From Acidobacteriota bacterium (lineage in GTDB: Bacteria; Acidobacteriota; Terriglobia; Bryobacterales; Bryobacteraceae): a stretch of 41,131 bases of DNA. Positions 1 to 7,867 of the stretch are shown piece after piece. The translations under genes were made by a program, and so were the position numbers. Positions within the stretch are counted from its first letter, which is position 1. Each line of letters opens with the position of its first letter. Under the pieces are notes generated by a model. It was not told the origin of the DNA, did not search any database, and saw only the letters and a program-made list of their open reading frames with translations. The stretch covers positions 1 through 41,131 of the forward strand of contig VFZY01000033.1 of NCBI GenBank assembly GCA_016870915.1, given 5' to 3'.

Positions 1-249
1 AACTCTGATTGGCTACACTCTGTCATAGGGGAAAGCCGCTCCTCTCTTCGCACAACTTTTACTAGAAAAATCAGTTATGCCAGAGAATGCGGCTTTCCGC
101 TACACTTCCCGTGAGAAAAACGGGCTAACCGGCGTAGCCGGAACCAAAGAGGTCCGCAGGCCCCAGATGTAGAAGCACGAATCGTAGCGAGTCACGGTGC
201 AGGTCAGGCTGAACCAACACACCGTCCCTGGCGGCAGTGACTCCGAACG
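1..249. other. Non-coding left flank with small dyads
   Basis: I see no supportable gene here. A perfect 10-bp inverted repeat (GGAAAGCCGC at 30-39, GCGGCTTTCC at 89-98) brackets a 49-base AT-richer spacer, and a GCTACACT word recurs close to each arm. Two short hairpins follow: CCCGT/ACGGG at 108-112/120-124 and CCGGC/GCCGG at 129-133/137-141. The minus-strand frame reading through 125-245 has no recognisable family and is probably not a gene. The stretch could be the remnant of a mobile-element end or simply the transcription-termination zone of the minus-strand operon that stops at 250. Confidence 0.4.
108..141 (-). terminator. Possible terminator of the sialidase-sulfatase operon
   Basis: Read on the minus strand about 110 bases after the sulfatase stop, a 5-bp GC stem (CCGGC-TAC-GCCGG) is followed four bases later by CCCGTTTTTCTCACGGG, which itself can fold as a stem with a T-rich loop. 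The T run is not directly next to the first stem, so this is a weak intrinsic terminator candidate at best. Confidence 0.3.
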
Positions 250-1734
250 TCACTTGCGTTTGTAGGTGTGGGTGGCGAAGTCGAAGTGGAAGGCGTCGCG
301 GTCCGGTTGGGGCGGGGCGCTGGACTTGGGCATGGCCCGGGCGAGTTCCTGTTTTAGGGTGGCGTGTTCGGGCTTTGAGGCGAGGTTTGTGAATTCGCCG
401 GGGTCCTGCTTGCGGTCGTAGAGTTCTTCGCCTCCGTCGTTGTAGCGGATGTAGCGCCAGCGTTCGGTGATGACAGTATGGTTGCCCTGGAGGTAGGTGG
501 AGACGGCGGGGTGGCGCGGGGCGTTGGGCTGACGGAGGAGGGGGAGGAGACTCTTGCCATCGAGATCGGGGCGTGACGTGAGGCCGCAGAGATCGATGAG
601 GGTGGGATAGAGGTCGAGCAGGGTGACGGGCTGGGTGCGGGGTTTGCCGGCGGCGCGGACGCCGGGCCCGGCAATGATCATGGGCACGTGCGTGGACCGC
701 TGCCAGAGGGTGGACTTGTGCCAGTGCTCCTTTTCGCCCAGATGCCAGCCGTTGTCGGACCAGAAGACGATGACGGTGTCTTTGGCATAGGCGCTGCGGT
801 CGAGCGCGGCGAGGAGGCGGCCGATGAGCGCGTCGGCAAATGAGATGGCGGCGAGGTAGGCCCGGACGGCCTGCCGCCACTTCCCTTCCCTGACGATGCG
901 TTCGTGTTCCTGGCGACGGAAGGCGGCGAGTTCCCGGCCGGTTTTGGGCAGATCGTCGAGGTCGCCGGGCGGGAGTTCGGGCATCTTGAGCTTGTCTTCG
1001 GGGTAGAGGTCGAAGTAGCTCTGCGGGGCGAACATGGGGATGTGCGGATGCCAGAGGCCGACGGACAGGAAGAAGGGTTTCTCATGGCGGCGGGCGAGGA
1101 AGTTTTCGCCGAATTCGACGGCCCGCGCATCGCCGTATTCGTTGTCCGTGAGACCGGGGAGGACGCCCCAGTCGAACTCTCCCTGGAAGTTGCGGAGACC
1201 GTTGAACGGGTGCCCGGGCGGGTTGGGCACTTTCCTGTTCCAGGGATACCATTCGTCGCGGCGATACCAGGGGTCGTCAAAAACCTGAAGCTGGAATTCG
1301 TCCCACTGGTCGGGCGGGTTGAAGCCGGCGACGTGGTGGAAGACCTTGCCGGCGCCGGCGGCGTGGTAGCCGTTGGCGCGGAAGTGCATGGGCAGGGTGA
1401 CGGCATCGGGCAGGTTGGGCCGCCAGTACTGCTCATTGTTGTAGATGCCGGTGGTGGAGGCGGCGCGGCCGGTGAGGAGCGCGGTGCGCGAGGGATTGCA
1501 GAGAGGCGAAGCGCAGTGGGCATCGGCGAAGAGAGCGCCGCGGCGGGCCAGGCGGTCGATGTTGGGCGTGTGGACGCCGGGATATCCGCGGAGGCAGCCC
1601 ACCCAGTCATTCATGTCGTCGACAGAGATGAAGAGGACATTGGGGCGTTTTGGGGGGCGTTTTGGGGGGCGTTTGGGCGCGGCGGCGAGGAGAGGCGCGG
1701 CGGCGGTGGAGAAGAGAGCTCGGCGGGTCAGCAT
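250..1734 (-). CDS. Secreted sulfatase, iduronate-2-sulfatase/choline-sulfatase-like
   Basis: Type I formylglycine-dependent sulfatase of 494 residues, about the family's usual length, predicted to hydrolyse sulfate esters of glycans outside the cytoplasm. The catalytic signature CNPSR starts at residue 79; its Cys is the one oxidised to formylglycine. The N-terminal metal-binding Asp pair lies in FISVDDMNDW (34-43), and a C-terminal DNGWHLGEKEHW motif is typical of iduronate-2-sulfatase-like members. The N-terminus (TRRALFSTAAAP) looks like a Tat or Sec signal. It is followed by an unusual KRPP-KRPP-KRP repeat just before the domain. I chose the ATG at 1734, 19 bases after the upstream stop, because the much longer open frame upstream is only antisense-quality sequence overlapping the previous gene. 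It is the last gene of a four-gene operon with two sialidases. An activating formylglycine-generating enzyme is not in the window. Confidence 0.93.
   Translation of the reverse strand: MLTRRALFSTAAAPLLAAAPKRPPKRPPKRPNVLFISVDDMNDWVGCLRGYPGVHTPNIDRLARRGALFADAHCASPLCNPSRTALLTGRAASTTGIYNNEQYWRPNLPDAVTLPMHFRANGYHAAGAGKVFHHVAGFNPPDQWDEFQLQVFDDPWYRRDEWYPWNRKVPNPPGHPFNGLRNFQGEFDWGVLPGLTDNEYGDARAVEFGENFLARRHEKPFFLSVGLWHPHIPMFAPQSYFDLYPEDKLKMPELPPGDLDDLPKTGRELAAFRRQEHERIVREGKWRQAVRAYLAAISFADALIGRLLAALDRSAYAKDTVIVFWSDNGWHLGEKEHWHKSTLWQRSTHVPMIIAGPGVRAAGKPRTQPVTLLDLYPTLIDLCGLTSRPDLDGKSLLPLLRQPNAPRHPAVSTYLQGNHTVITERWRYIRYNDGGEELYDRKQDPGEFTNLASKPEHATLKQELARAMPKSSAPPQPDRDAFHFDFATHTYKRK
1642..1677 (-). repeat. 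12-bp tandem repeat coding for KRPP units
   Basis: A 12-base unit (CGTTTTGGGGGG on the plus strand) is repeated about two and a half times within the 5' end of the sulfatase gene. It gives a KRPPKRPPKRP linker between the signal peptide and the catalytic domain. The G6/T4 runs make this a likely site of replication slippage in steps of four codons, so copy number may vary between strains. Confidence 0.8.
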
Positions 1735-1753
1735 GGAGTGAGAGTGGATGGGC

Positions 1754-4036
1754 TCAGGGAGTTTCGATGATTTCATGATAGCGGCCGGGGGCGAGGGAGG
1801 CGATGCGCTGGGTGGAGCCGGAGGGCCAGTGGATTTCGACGTCGCAAGGCGCATTCGAGTCGGCGAGCCCGAACAGGAGGCGACGGTCATGGGAGGCGAG
1901 GAAGCTGCCGCCGCCGGTGACCCAGCGGGTGAGCGTGCGGCTGCCCTGGCGTAGAACGGCGCGGGCTCCGATGGCGTCGCGGTTGGCGCGCGTGCCGCGC
2001 AGTTTGAGGCCGACCCAGTTGGCGGGCGCGGTGCGGTTGTGGAGGAGGCGCGGGGCTTCGCCGAGGCTGATGAAGGCGAGGTCCGGGAGGCCGTCGTTGT
2101 CGATGTCCGCGGTGGCGAGGCCGCGGCCGAGGTGCGTGCCGGGGATGGCGTTCGAGTTGGTGAAGCGGCCCGCGCCGTCGTTGAGAAGGATGAGCGCGGG
2201 TTCGCGATAGGTAACCGTCCGGCTGGCGAGGGCGATGTGTTCGTGAAGATGGCCGTTGGCGATGGCGAGGTCCTGATGACCGTCGTTGTTGGCGTCGAGG
2301 AAGCGAATGCCCCAACCGACGTAGTCCCTGGTGAGGACGGCGAGGCCGCTGGCGGTGGTGGTTTCAGTGAAAGGCAGGCGGCCGGGGTTGAGATACAGAG
2401 CGTGATACTCAGTGTCGAAATTGGTGACGGCGAAATCGGGGTGGCCATCGCCGTCGGCATCGGCGGCATCGATGCCCATGCCGGCGCGGGCGACGCCATC
2501 GGGGTTGAAGGCCACCTGGGCTTCCAGGCCGAGATCCTCGAAGCGGCCACCGCCGCGATTGCGGAGCAGGAGATTCGGTGAGGCATCGCGGGCGACGAAG
2601 AGGTCCTGGTGGCCGTCGGCGTCGTAGTCGATGGCAACGATGCCGAGGGCGCGGCCGGTGAACTGGGTGAATGTTTCGGCGGTGAAGACGCCGCCGCGGT
2701 TGCGATAGAGGCGGAGCGGGCGGCCTTCGAACTGCGTCTGGGCGCAATAGGCGGGCCGGCCGGCGAAGTCGCAGGCGGGGCGGTTGTCGAAGGAGAAGCG
2801 GGCGTAGTTGGCGACGATGAGGTCGAGTTGGCCGTCGTTGTCGGCGTCGAACCAGGCGGCGCCGGCGGCCCATTCGCCGGTGTTGGCGACCCCGGCCTGG
2901 GCGGTGATATCGGTGAAGACGCCGTTGTGGTTGCGGTAGAGGCGGCAGTTGGGGAAGCCGGTGAGGAAGAGATCCTGATCGCCGTCGTTGTCGAAGTCCG
3001 CGGCGGCGGCTCCCATGCCGAAATCGGGTGCGGGTCCGGCGAGGCCCGCGCGCGCGGTGACGTCTTCAAAACGGAAGCCGCCCAGGTTGCGATAGAGGGC
3101 GTGGCGGGCGCCGGGGCCGGAGCCGGTGACAAGAAAGAGGTCGATCAGTCCGTCGTTGTCGTAGTCGAAGAAGGCGAGTCCGCCGGTGGTGGTTTCGATG
3201 ATGTAGCGATGGGCGGACGCGGCGTTGGCGTGGCGCCAACGGATGCCGGCGGCGGTGGTGATATCGGCGAATGAGGCGTGGAGTGCGGGCGGGCGCGGGC
3301 GCGGTTGAGGAAGACGGTGGAGCGCGGCGGTGAGCTTGGGATCGGTGAGGCCGCCGGTGCGGGCGGATTCGATGTGGCGGCGGGCGGCGGCGGCGAGTTC
3401 GAGCGAAGGCGCGAGTTCGGCCTGGCGGATGAGGACGGTGGCAAGGGCGAGGTGATGAGCGGGGTCCTGGAAGCGGGCGAGTCCGGCGGCGAGCGCGGTG
3501 TGGGCTTCGGAGAGCGATCCGGCGGCGGTGAGAGCGACGCCCAGGCCGGTACTGCACGCGGAACAGGCCGGATCGAGCGTGAGAGCCTTTCGATAAGACG
3601 CGGCGGCTGAAACATTTTCCTGATTCTTTGTTTCAAACAATCCAAGCATCTGATGTACCCGGCTGGATTTGGGAAACCGGACGGCGGCCCGGTGCGCGAG
3701 GGTCCGGCCGGCCTTGTAGCGTTCGGCGCGGGCGAGTCCGGCTCCCCATTCGAGCATGGCGGATTCGAGGTTGGCGGCGATGGCGGCGTTGGCGGGCGCA
3801 AGGTCCGCGGCGCGTGTGAATGAGGCGACGGCGGGTTCCAGTTGGCCGGCGCGAAGGTGGATGCCGCCGAGCGCCGCGTGATAGCCGGGGTTCGAAGCAT
3901 CAAGGCGGATGGCCTGTTCGAGTGCGGCGGCAGCTTCCGCGGCGCGGCCCTGGCGCGCCAGATCGTAGCCACGGCGCGCGTGATCGAGCGCCGACGGGGT
4001 TTGTGAGAGCAGCGCGGCGAGGACCAGCAGATTCAT
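1754..4036 (-). CDS. TPR-CRTAC1 fusion protein (TPR + FG-GAP propeller + ASPIC/UnbV)
   Basis: A 760-residue exported protein. Residues 1-17 look like a short signal peptide. About 18-230 is a run of TPR-like helical repeats (for example YDLARQGRAAEAAAALEQA and the LGLFETK...KALTLDP unit). From about 255 on is a VCBS/FG-GAP beta-propeller with Asp-rich calcium loops such as DYDNDGLID and DFDNDGDQD. The last 85 or so residues (NWVGLKLRGTRANRDAIGAR...) form an ASPIC/UnbV domain, the layout called CRTAC1. The ATG at 4036 overlaps the upstream sialidase stop by four bases (ATGA), so translation is probably coupled. The family is abundant in Acidobacteria and Planctomycetes but biochemically poorly known; adhesion, ligand binding or scaffolding is an inference. 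Both modules reappear as two separate genes at 34442-37191. Confidence 0.88.
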   Translation of the reverse strand: MNLLVLAALLSQTPSALDHARRGYDLARQGRAAEAAAALEQAIRLDASNPGYHAALGGIHLRAGQLEPAVASFTRAADLAPANAAIAANLESAMLEWGAGLARAERYKAGRTLAHRAAVRFPKSSRVHQMLGLFETKNQENVSAAASYRKALTLDPACSACSTGLGVALTAAGSLSEAHTALAAGLARFQDPAHHLALATVLIRQAELAPSLELAAAARRHIESARTGGLTDPKLTAALHRLPQPRPRPPALHASFADITTAAGIRWRHANAASAHRYIIETTTGGLAFFDYDNDGLIDLFLVTGSGPGARHALYRNLGGFRFEDVTARAGLAGPAPDFGMGAAAADFDNDGDQDLFLTGFPNCRLYRNHNGVFTDITAQAGVANTGEWAAGAAWFDADNDGQLDLIVANYARFSFDNRPACDFAGRPAYCAQTQFEGRPLRLYRNRGGVFTAETFTQFTGRALGIVAIDYDADGHQDLFVARDASPNLLLRNRGGGRFEDLGLEAQVAFNPDGVARAGMGIDAADADGDGHPDFAVTNFDTEYHALYLNPGRLPFTETTTASGLAVLTRDYVGWGIRFLDANNDGHQDLAIANGHLHEHIALASRTVTYREPALILLNDGAGRFTNSNAIPGTHLGRGLATADIDNDGLPDLAFISLGEAPRLLHNRTAPANWVGLKLRGTRANRDAIGARAVLRQGSRTLTRWVTGGGSFLASHDRRLLFGLADSNAPCDVEIHWPSGSTQRIASLAPGRYHEIIETP

Positions 4037-5205
4037 GGTGACGGGCGGGTGAGACGCACGTGGCGGCCCACGGTGGTGAAGGCGGCGTCGCGGTATCCGG
4101 TGGACTGGACAAGGTTCGAGACGGTGTAGACGACAAAGAGTTCGCCGGGCGCGACTTCGCGGACACCGCAATAGGCCATGGTGACGGAGGAGGAGATGCG
4201 GACGACTTCGGACCACGTGCGCCCGTGATCGAGGCTGAAGGCGAGGAAGTTGCCGTGATCCTCGTAGTCGGGCTTATGGCCGTAGGCGAGGGCGAGGGTG
4301 CCGTCGCGCATTTCAACGATGTCGGGGTCGGCGCCGGCGATGTCGCGTTCGCGACCGAAGCGGCTATAGCGGTGTTTGAGGGGGTAGGCGCGGGTCCAGG
4401 TGCGGCCTTCGTCATCGCTTTCGCATTGATAGATGGGGTTTTCGCGCCCGGTGCGAAGGACACAGAGAAGGCGGCCGGGGTGGGAGCCTTGGGTGAGCCG
4501 GACGAGTGCGGGTTCGGCGGAGCCTTCCTGTTCCACGGGGTCCGCTGAGATGGTGGCGGTGTAAGACCACGTCTTGCCGTGATCCTGGGAGCGGACGAGA
4601 AAGGAGCGCATCTTCGTCATTTTTCCCATGTACTCGACGGGGGCTTTGTCGTCTTCGAAGCGGCCATAAGCGCAGGCGATGAGATGGCCGTTGGGGAGTT
4701 CGAGGATGGAGCGGCGGAGATAGAGGCGGGAGATGGGTTCGCCGCGGTCGTCGAAGCCGTTGACTTCGGCGCCGGGGACGGTGAGGCTGTACTGGAAGGG
4801 TCCGTCGAGGGTGCGGAAGCTGTCGCGGGTGATCCAGTAGCTGGCCTCAAAGCGCTTGCCGCCGGTGTGTTCGGCGTGAACGTCAAAGACCAGCAGGCGG
4901 CCATCGCGGAGTTCGACGGCGGCGCCTTCGGTGATGGGTCCGCGGCCGCGGCGGGGTTCGTGTTTCCATTCGGTGAAGGTGGCTCGCTGGTCGCGTGAGA
5001 TGCCGGTGTAATGGATGGGATAACGGCCGCCGGCGGGCCAGCCGCGATGGCCGAAGAGGATGGAAGTTCCGTCGCGAAGCTGGGTGAGATAGGGCCAGGG
5101 AAGGCGGCGTTCGATCTCGCGTTCGGGGCCGAGAGTGACGGTGAGGCGTTGGCGGTCAGGCAGGGGCGCGGCGGCGGCCGCGACAAACGCCCGGCGCGAG
5201 ATCAC
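4033..5205 (-). CDS. Exported BNR/Asp-box sialidase-like protein
   Basis: A 390-residue six-bladed sialidase/neuraminidase-fold protein. Three clear Asp-boxes are visible: SQDHGKTW (206-213), SDDEGRTW (263-270) and SLDHGRTW (324-331). The N-terminus (VISRRAFVAAAAAP) has twin arginines and a short hydrophobic stretch, suggesting export by Tat. I chose the GTG at 5205 because it overlaps the upstream sialidase stop (GTGA), as expected for a coupled operon; an ATG ten codons earlier would overlap more and spoil the signal. The fold is also used by non-sialidase glycan-binding or hydrolysing proteins, so the actual substrate (sialic acid, another sugar or none) is unproven. It sits between a second sialidase and the TPR-CRTAC1 gene. 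Confidence 0.85.
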   Translation of the reverse strand: MISRRAFVAAAAAPLPDRQRLTVTLGPEREIERRLPWPYLTQLRDGTSILFGHRGWPAGGRYPIHYTGISRDQRATFTEWKHEPRRGRGPITEGAAVELRDGRLLVFDVHAEHTGGKRFEASYWITRDSFRTLDGPFQYSLTVPGAEVNGFDDRGEPISRLYLRRSILELPNGHLIACAYGRFEDDKAPVEYMGKMTKMRSFLVRSQDHGKTWSYTATISADPVEQEGSAEPALVRLTQGSHPGRLLCVLRTGRENPIYQCESDDEGRTWTRAYPLKHRYSRFGRERDIAGADPDIVEMRDGTLALAYGHKPDYEDHGNFLAFSLDHGRTWSEVVRISSSVTMAYCGVREVAPGELFVVYTVSNLVQSTGYRDAAFTTVGRHVRLTRPSP

Positions 5206-6269
5206 TTGGGGATCTCCCAGAGGACGGCGATGCACTTGGAGGTTTCGAGGGCTCGTTTGAGATCGTCGACGCGGTAATAGAGCGTGGTGATGCGGCCGGG
5301 CGCGGTTTCGACGGAGCTGGGGTAGCCGGTATCGCCGTTGGGAGCATCGTTGGCGAGGATGAAGGGGGTTTGGGTGCTCCAGGTCTTGCCGTTGTCGGAA
5401 CTGATGACGGCGCGGGCGCCGCGGGGTTCGTTGCGTTCGCCGAAGGTCATGAGGAGGCGGCCGCCGCTGAGTTGAATGAGGTCAGCCGGGTGCTCGCGGT
5501 CGGCTGTGACCTGGGTGGGAGTGGACCAGGTGCGGCCTCCGTCGCTTGAGAACGAGGTGGCGAGGTTGCCGCCTTTTTCCGAGCGCAGGGCGGCGACGAT
5601 GCTGCCGTCCTTGAGGACGGCGAGGCCGGTTTCATTGTAGTGGCGGCCGATGAGGGCGGGTTGGCCCCAGGTTTTGCCGCCGTCGGTGGAGCGGAAGACG
5701 TAGCTTTCGTTGCCGCGATCGTCGTGGAATTCGAAGTAGACGGCCATGAGGGCGGCGCCGTCTTTGGTCTGCACGATTTTGCCGTAGGGGGAGATGGCTC
5801 CCTTGCCGTTGTAGAAGTCGTAGGTGGTCTGGCTGCGTTCGGGTTTGGTCCAGGTTTTTCCGTTGTCGCGGGAGCGGGTGAGGTAGACGCCCTCGAAGAT
5901 CCAATCCTGACGCTTTCCCTTGAAGCGGAGGCCGGTTTCATCGTAGCCGCGGGCGACGACGTAGCCGAGGATGATGGTGCCGTCGCGGAGTTGGCCGAGG
6001 GCGGGATTGCGATCATCTTCAGCTTCGTCGGCGACGGTCCAGGGTTTGGACCAGGTGCGGCCGCCGTCGGTGGAGCGGACGAGATCGAGACGGCCTTTGA
6101 CGCCGATGTGAGGGGCGCCGCCGCGGAGAACGGCGAGGATGTCGCCGTTTTTGAGGCGGATGGCGACGGGGAAGTAGCCCAGGCCTTCAGTGACGGTGAC
6201 GGGGCGGCCGAGGGTTTGGGCGGCGAGAGGGATGACGATCAGGGTGGCGGCGAGGGAGGCCAGAAACAT
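5202..6269 (-). CDS. Secreted BNR/Asp-box sialidase-like protein
   Basis: A 355-residue protein with a Sec signal peptide (MFLASLAATLIVIPLAAQ) and five Asp-boxes at 66-73, 133-140, 194-201, 241-248 and 290-297 (for example STDGGRTW, SRDNGKTW). This is the full set expected of a sialidase-type beta-propeller. It is the first gene of the minus-strand operon: its TGA overlaps the GTG start of the next sialidase-like gene, and TPR-CRTAC1 and sulfatase genes follow. The combination of two sialidase folds and a sulfatase points to breakdown of sulfated or acidic glycans outside the cell, which is inference. The gene is 71 bases downstream of folC, so it may have its own promoter. Confidence 0.88.
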   Translation of the reverse strand: MFLASLAATLIVIPLAAQTLGRPVTVTEGLGYFPVAIRLKNGDILAVLRGGAPHIGVKGRLDLVRSTDGGRTWSKPWTVADEAEDDRNPALGQLRDGTIILGYVVARGYDETGLRFKGKRQDWIFEGVYLTRSRDNGKTWTKPERSQTTYDFYNGKGAISPYGKIVQTKDGAALMAVYFEFHDDRGNESYVFRSTDGGKTWGQPALIGRHYNETGLAVLKDGSIVAALRSEKGGNLATSFSSDGGRTWSTPTQVTADREHPADLIQLSGGRLLMTFGERNEPRGARAVISSDNGKTWSTQTPFILANDAPNGDTGYPSSVETAPGRITTLYYRVDDLKRALETSKCIAVLWEIPK

Positions 6270-6340
6270 TTCAACACTGTATCATCTCGGGGTTGAAACC
6301 GAGGGTTCGGGCCGGGTGTCCGGCTTCGGGAACTACGTGG

Positions 6341-7663
6341 TCAGGGTTGCATGGCCGGGGTTGAAGTGAGGAGGGCTCGGGCGCTGCCGACGAGGTAGAG
6401 CGAGCCAGTGATGAAGATGGTGGTGCGGGGGGTGGCCGTGGCGCGGGCGATTTCGAGGGCCGTGGGGAGGTGGGGCTCGATGCGTGCGTGGGTGGCGAGT
6501 GGGTGGCGCGAGATCTCTTCGGGTGGCATGGCGCGGGGCTGGTCCGGGGGCGTTGTGAAGATGAGCTGCGTGGCGAGGGGGAAGAGGTGGCGGGCGATGG
6601 GCTCGAGTTGCTTTTCGCGCATGATGCCGAAGACGAGGGTGATCTCCGCGTTGGCGTGGAAACGTTGGATGTAGCGGGCCAAGGCTTCGGCTCCGGCTTC
6701 GTTGTGGGCGCCGTCGAGATAGATGGCGGGGTGTTGGCTGACGCGTTCGAGGCGGCCGGGCCAGCGGGCGGCGGCGATACCGGTCTCAATGGCCGCGGGG
6801 GGGATGCCGAAGGCGTGGAGGGCGCGGGCGGCGGTGCGCGCGTTATCGAGTTGGTGTTCGCCCGGGAGTGAGCAGCTGAGCGTGAGGGGGCCGGTGCGGA
6901 AGCGGGAGCCTTCAGCGTGAGTGAGGGCGTCTTCGATGGGCCAATGCACGGTGTCGATGAGTTGGGCGTTGAGTTCGCGGGCTCGCTCGGCGATGGTGGC
7001 GTGGGCTTGGGGCGGCTGCGGGCTGAGGATGACCGTGGCGCCGGGCTTGATGATTCCAGCCTTTTCGGCGGCGATGGCTTCAAGGGTTGAACCGAGGTGC
7101 TCCATGTGGTCAAAGTTAATGGTCGTGATGACGGCGAGCGAGGCGGGGATGACGTTGGTGGCGTCGAGGCGGCCGCCGAGTCCGGTTTCGATGACTGCTA
7201 CGTCGATGCGCTGGTCGCGGAAGACAACGAAGGCCATGGCGGTGACGGTTTCGAAGAACGTGGGGTGGCCGTCGATGGCTCCGGAGGCGCAGAGCGCGAG
7301 GGCGGTTTGGTGGACTTCGAGGAAGGCCTGGGCGAACAGGTGCGGAGCGATGGGGTGGCCTTGGATGACGATGCGTTCGCGGGGTTCGGAGAGGTGCGGG
7401 GAGGTGAAGAGACCGGTGCGGAGTCCCGAGGCCCGGAGGCCGGATTCGATCATGGCGCAGGTGGAGCCTTTGCCGTTGGTTCCGGCGGCGTGGATGGCCC
7501 GGAAGGCTGTTTCGGGGTGGTGGAGGGCGGCGAGGAGGGTGCGGATGCGATCAAGGCCGAGTTTGATGGTCTTGTACTCGTTGCCGAGGGATTGGAGGCG
7601 GGCGGCGGCTTCGGCGTAGGTTAGAGGCAAAGGGGCGTCCCGGCGTGGGGGGTGAGGGTGCAC
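6341..7663 (-). CDS. folC: Bifunctional folylpolyglutamate/dihydrofolate synthase
   Basis: Mur-ligase-family cytosolic enzyme that adds L-glutamate to dihydropteroate and to folates. The 440-residue length is typical. Visible motifs are the P-loop GTNGKGST (61-68), TSPHL (87-91), the ETGLGGRLDATN loop (159-170), DHMEHLG (185-191), KAGIIK carrying the usually carbamylated Lys (201-206) and DGAHN (317-321). The start at 7663 is GTG; a TTG eleven codons downstream is an alternative, and no strong ribosome binding site decides between them. It is a housekeeping gene between the broken receptor and the sialidase operon, on the same strand as both. Confidence 0.95.
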   Translation of the reverse strand: MHPHPPRRDAPLPLTYAEAAARLQSLGNEYKTIKLGLDRIRTLLAALHHPETAFRAIHAAGTNGKGSTCAMIESGLRASGLRTGLFTSPHLSEPRERIVIQGHPIAPHLFAQAFLEVHQTALALCASGAIDGHPTFFETVTAMAFVVFRDQRIDVAVIETGLGGRLDATNVIPASLAVITTINFDHMEHLGSTLEAIAAEKAGIIKPGATVILSPQPPQAHATIAERARELNAQLIDTVHWPIEDALTHAEGSRFRTGPLTLSCSLPGEHQLDNARTAARALHAFGIPPAAIETGIAAARWPGRLERVSQHPAIYLDGAHNEAGAEALARYIQRFHANAEITLVFGIMREKQLEPIARHLFPLATQLIFTTPPDQPRAMPPEEISRHPLATHARIEPHLPTALEIARATATPRTTIFITGSLYLVGSARALLTSTPAMQP

Positions 7664-7867
7664 ACGATTCCATGATGGCGGATCAGGTGGGTGCAGGGGA
7701 AGGAGCGCGAGGGTTGACGGGTGAGTTCAATTACGACCGGCGCATAGCCCCGCGCGCAGGCCGCCAGCGAGATGCCGGCAGGTCGGAGCTGAGCATCGTA
7801 TCGAGCCAGGTCCTCTTGCGCCGGCGTTTTACGGCGTTCGCGTCGATCTCGGATTCTGGACGACGGC

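Noticed and set aside
1735-3132. Possible 466-residue N-terminal extension of the sulfatase
   Set aside because: It overlaps the TPR-CRTAC1 gene in another frame and is low-complexity Ala/Pro/Ser/Thr; a signal peptide starts at 1734.
6285-6302. CTCGG/CCGAG hairpin between folC and the first sialidase as a terminator
   Set aside because: The stem is only five pairs and has no T run in either direction.
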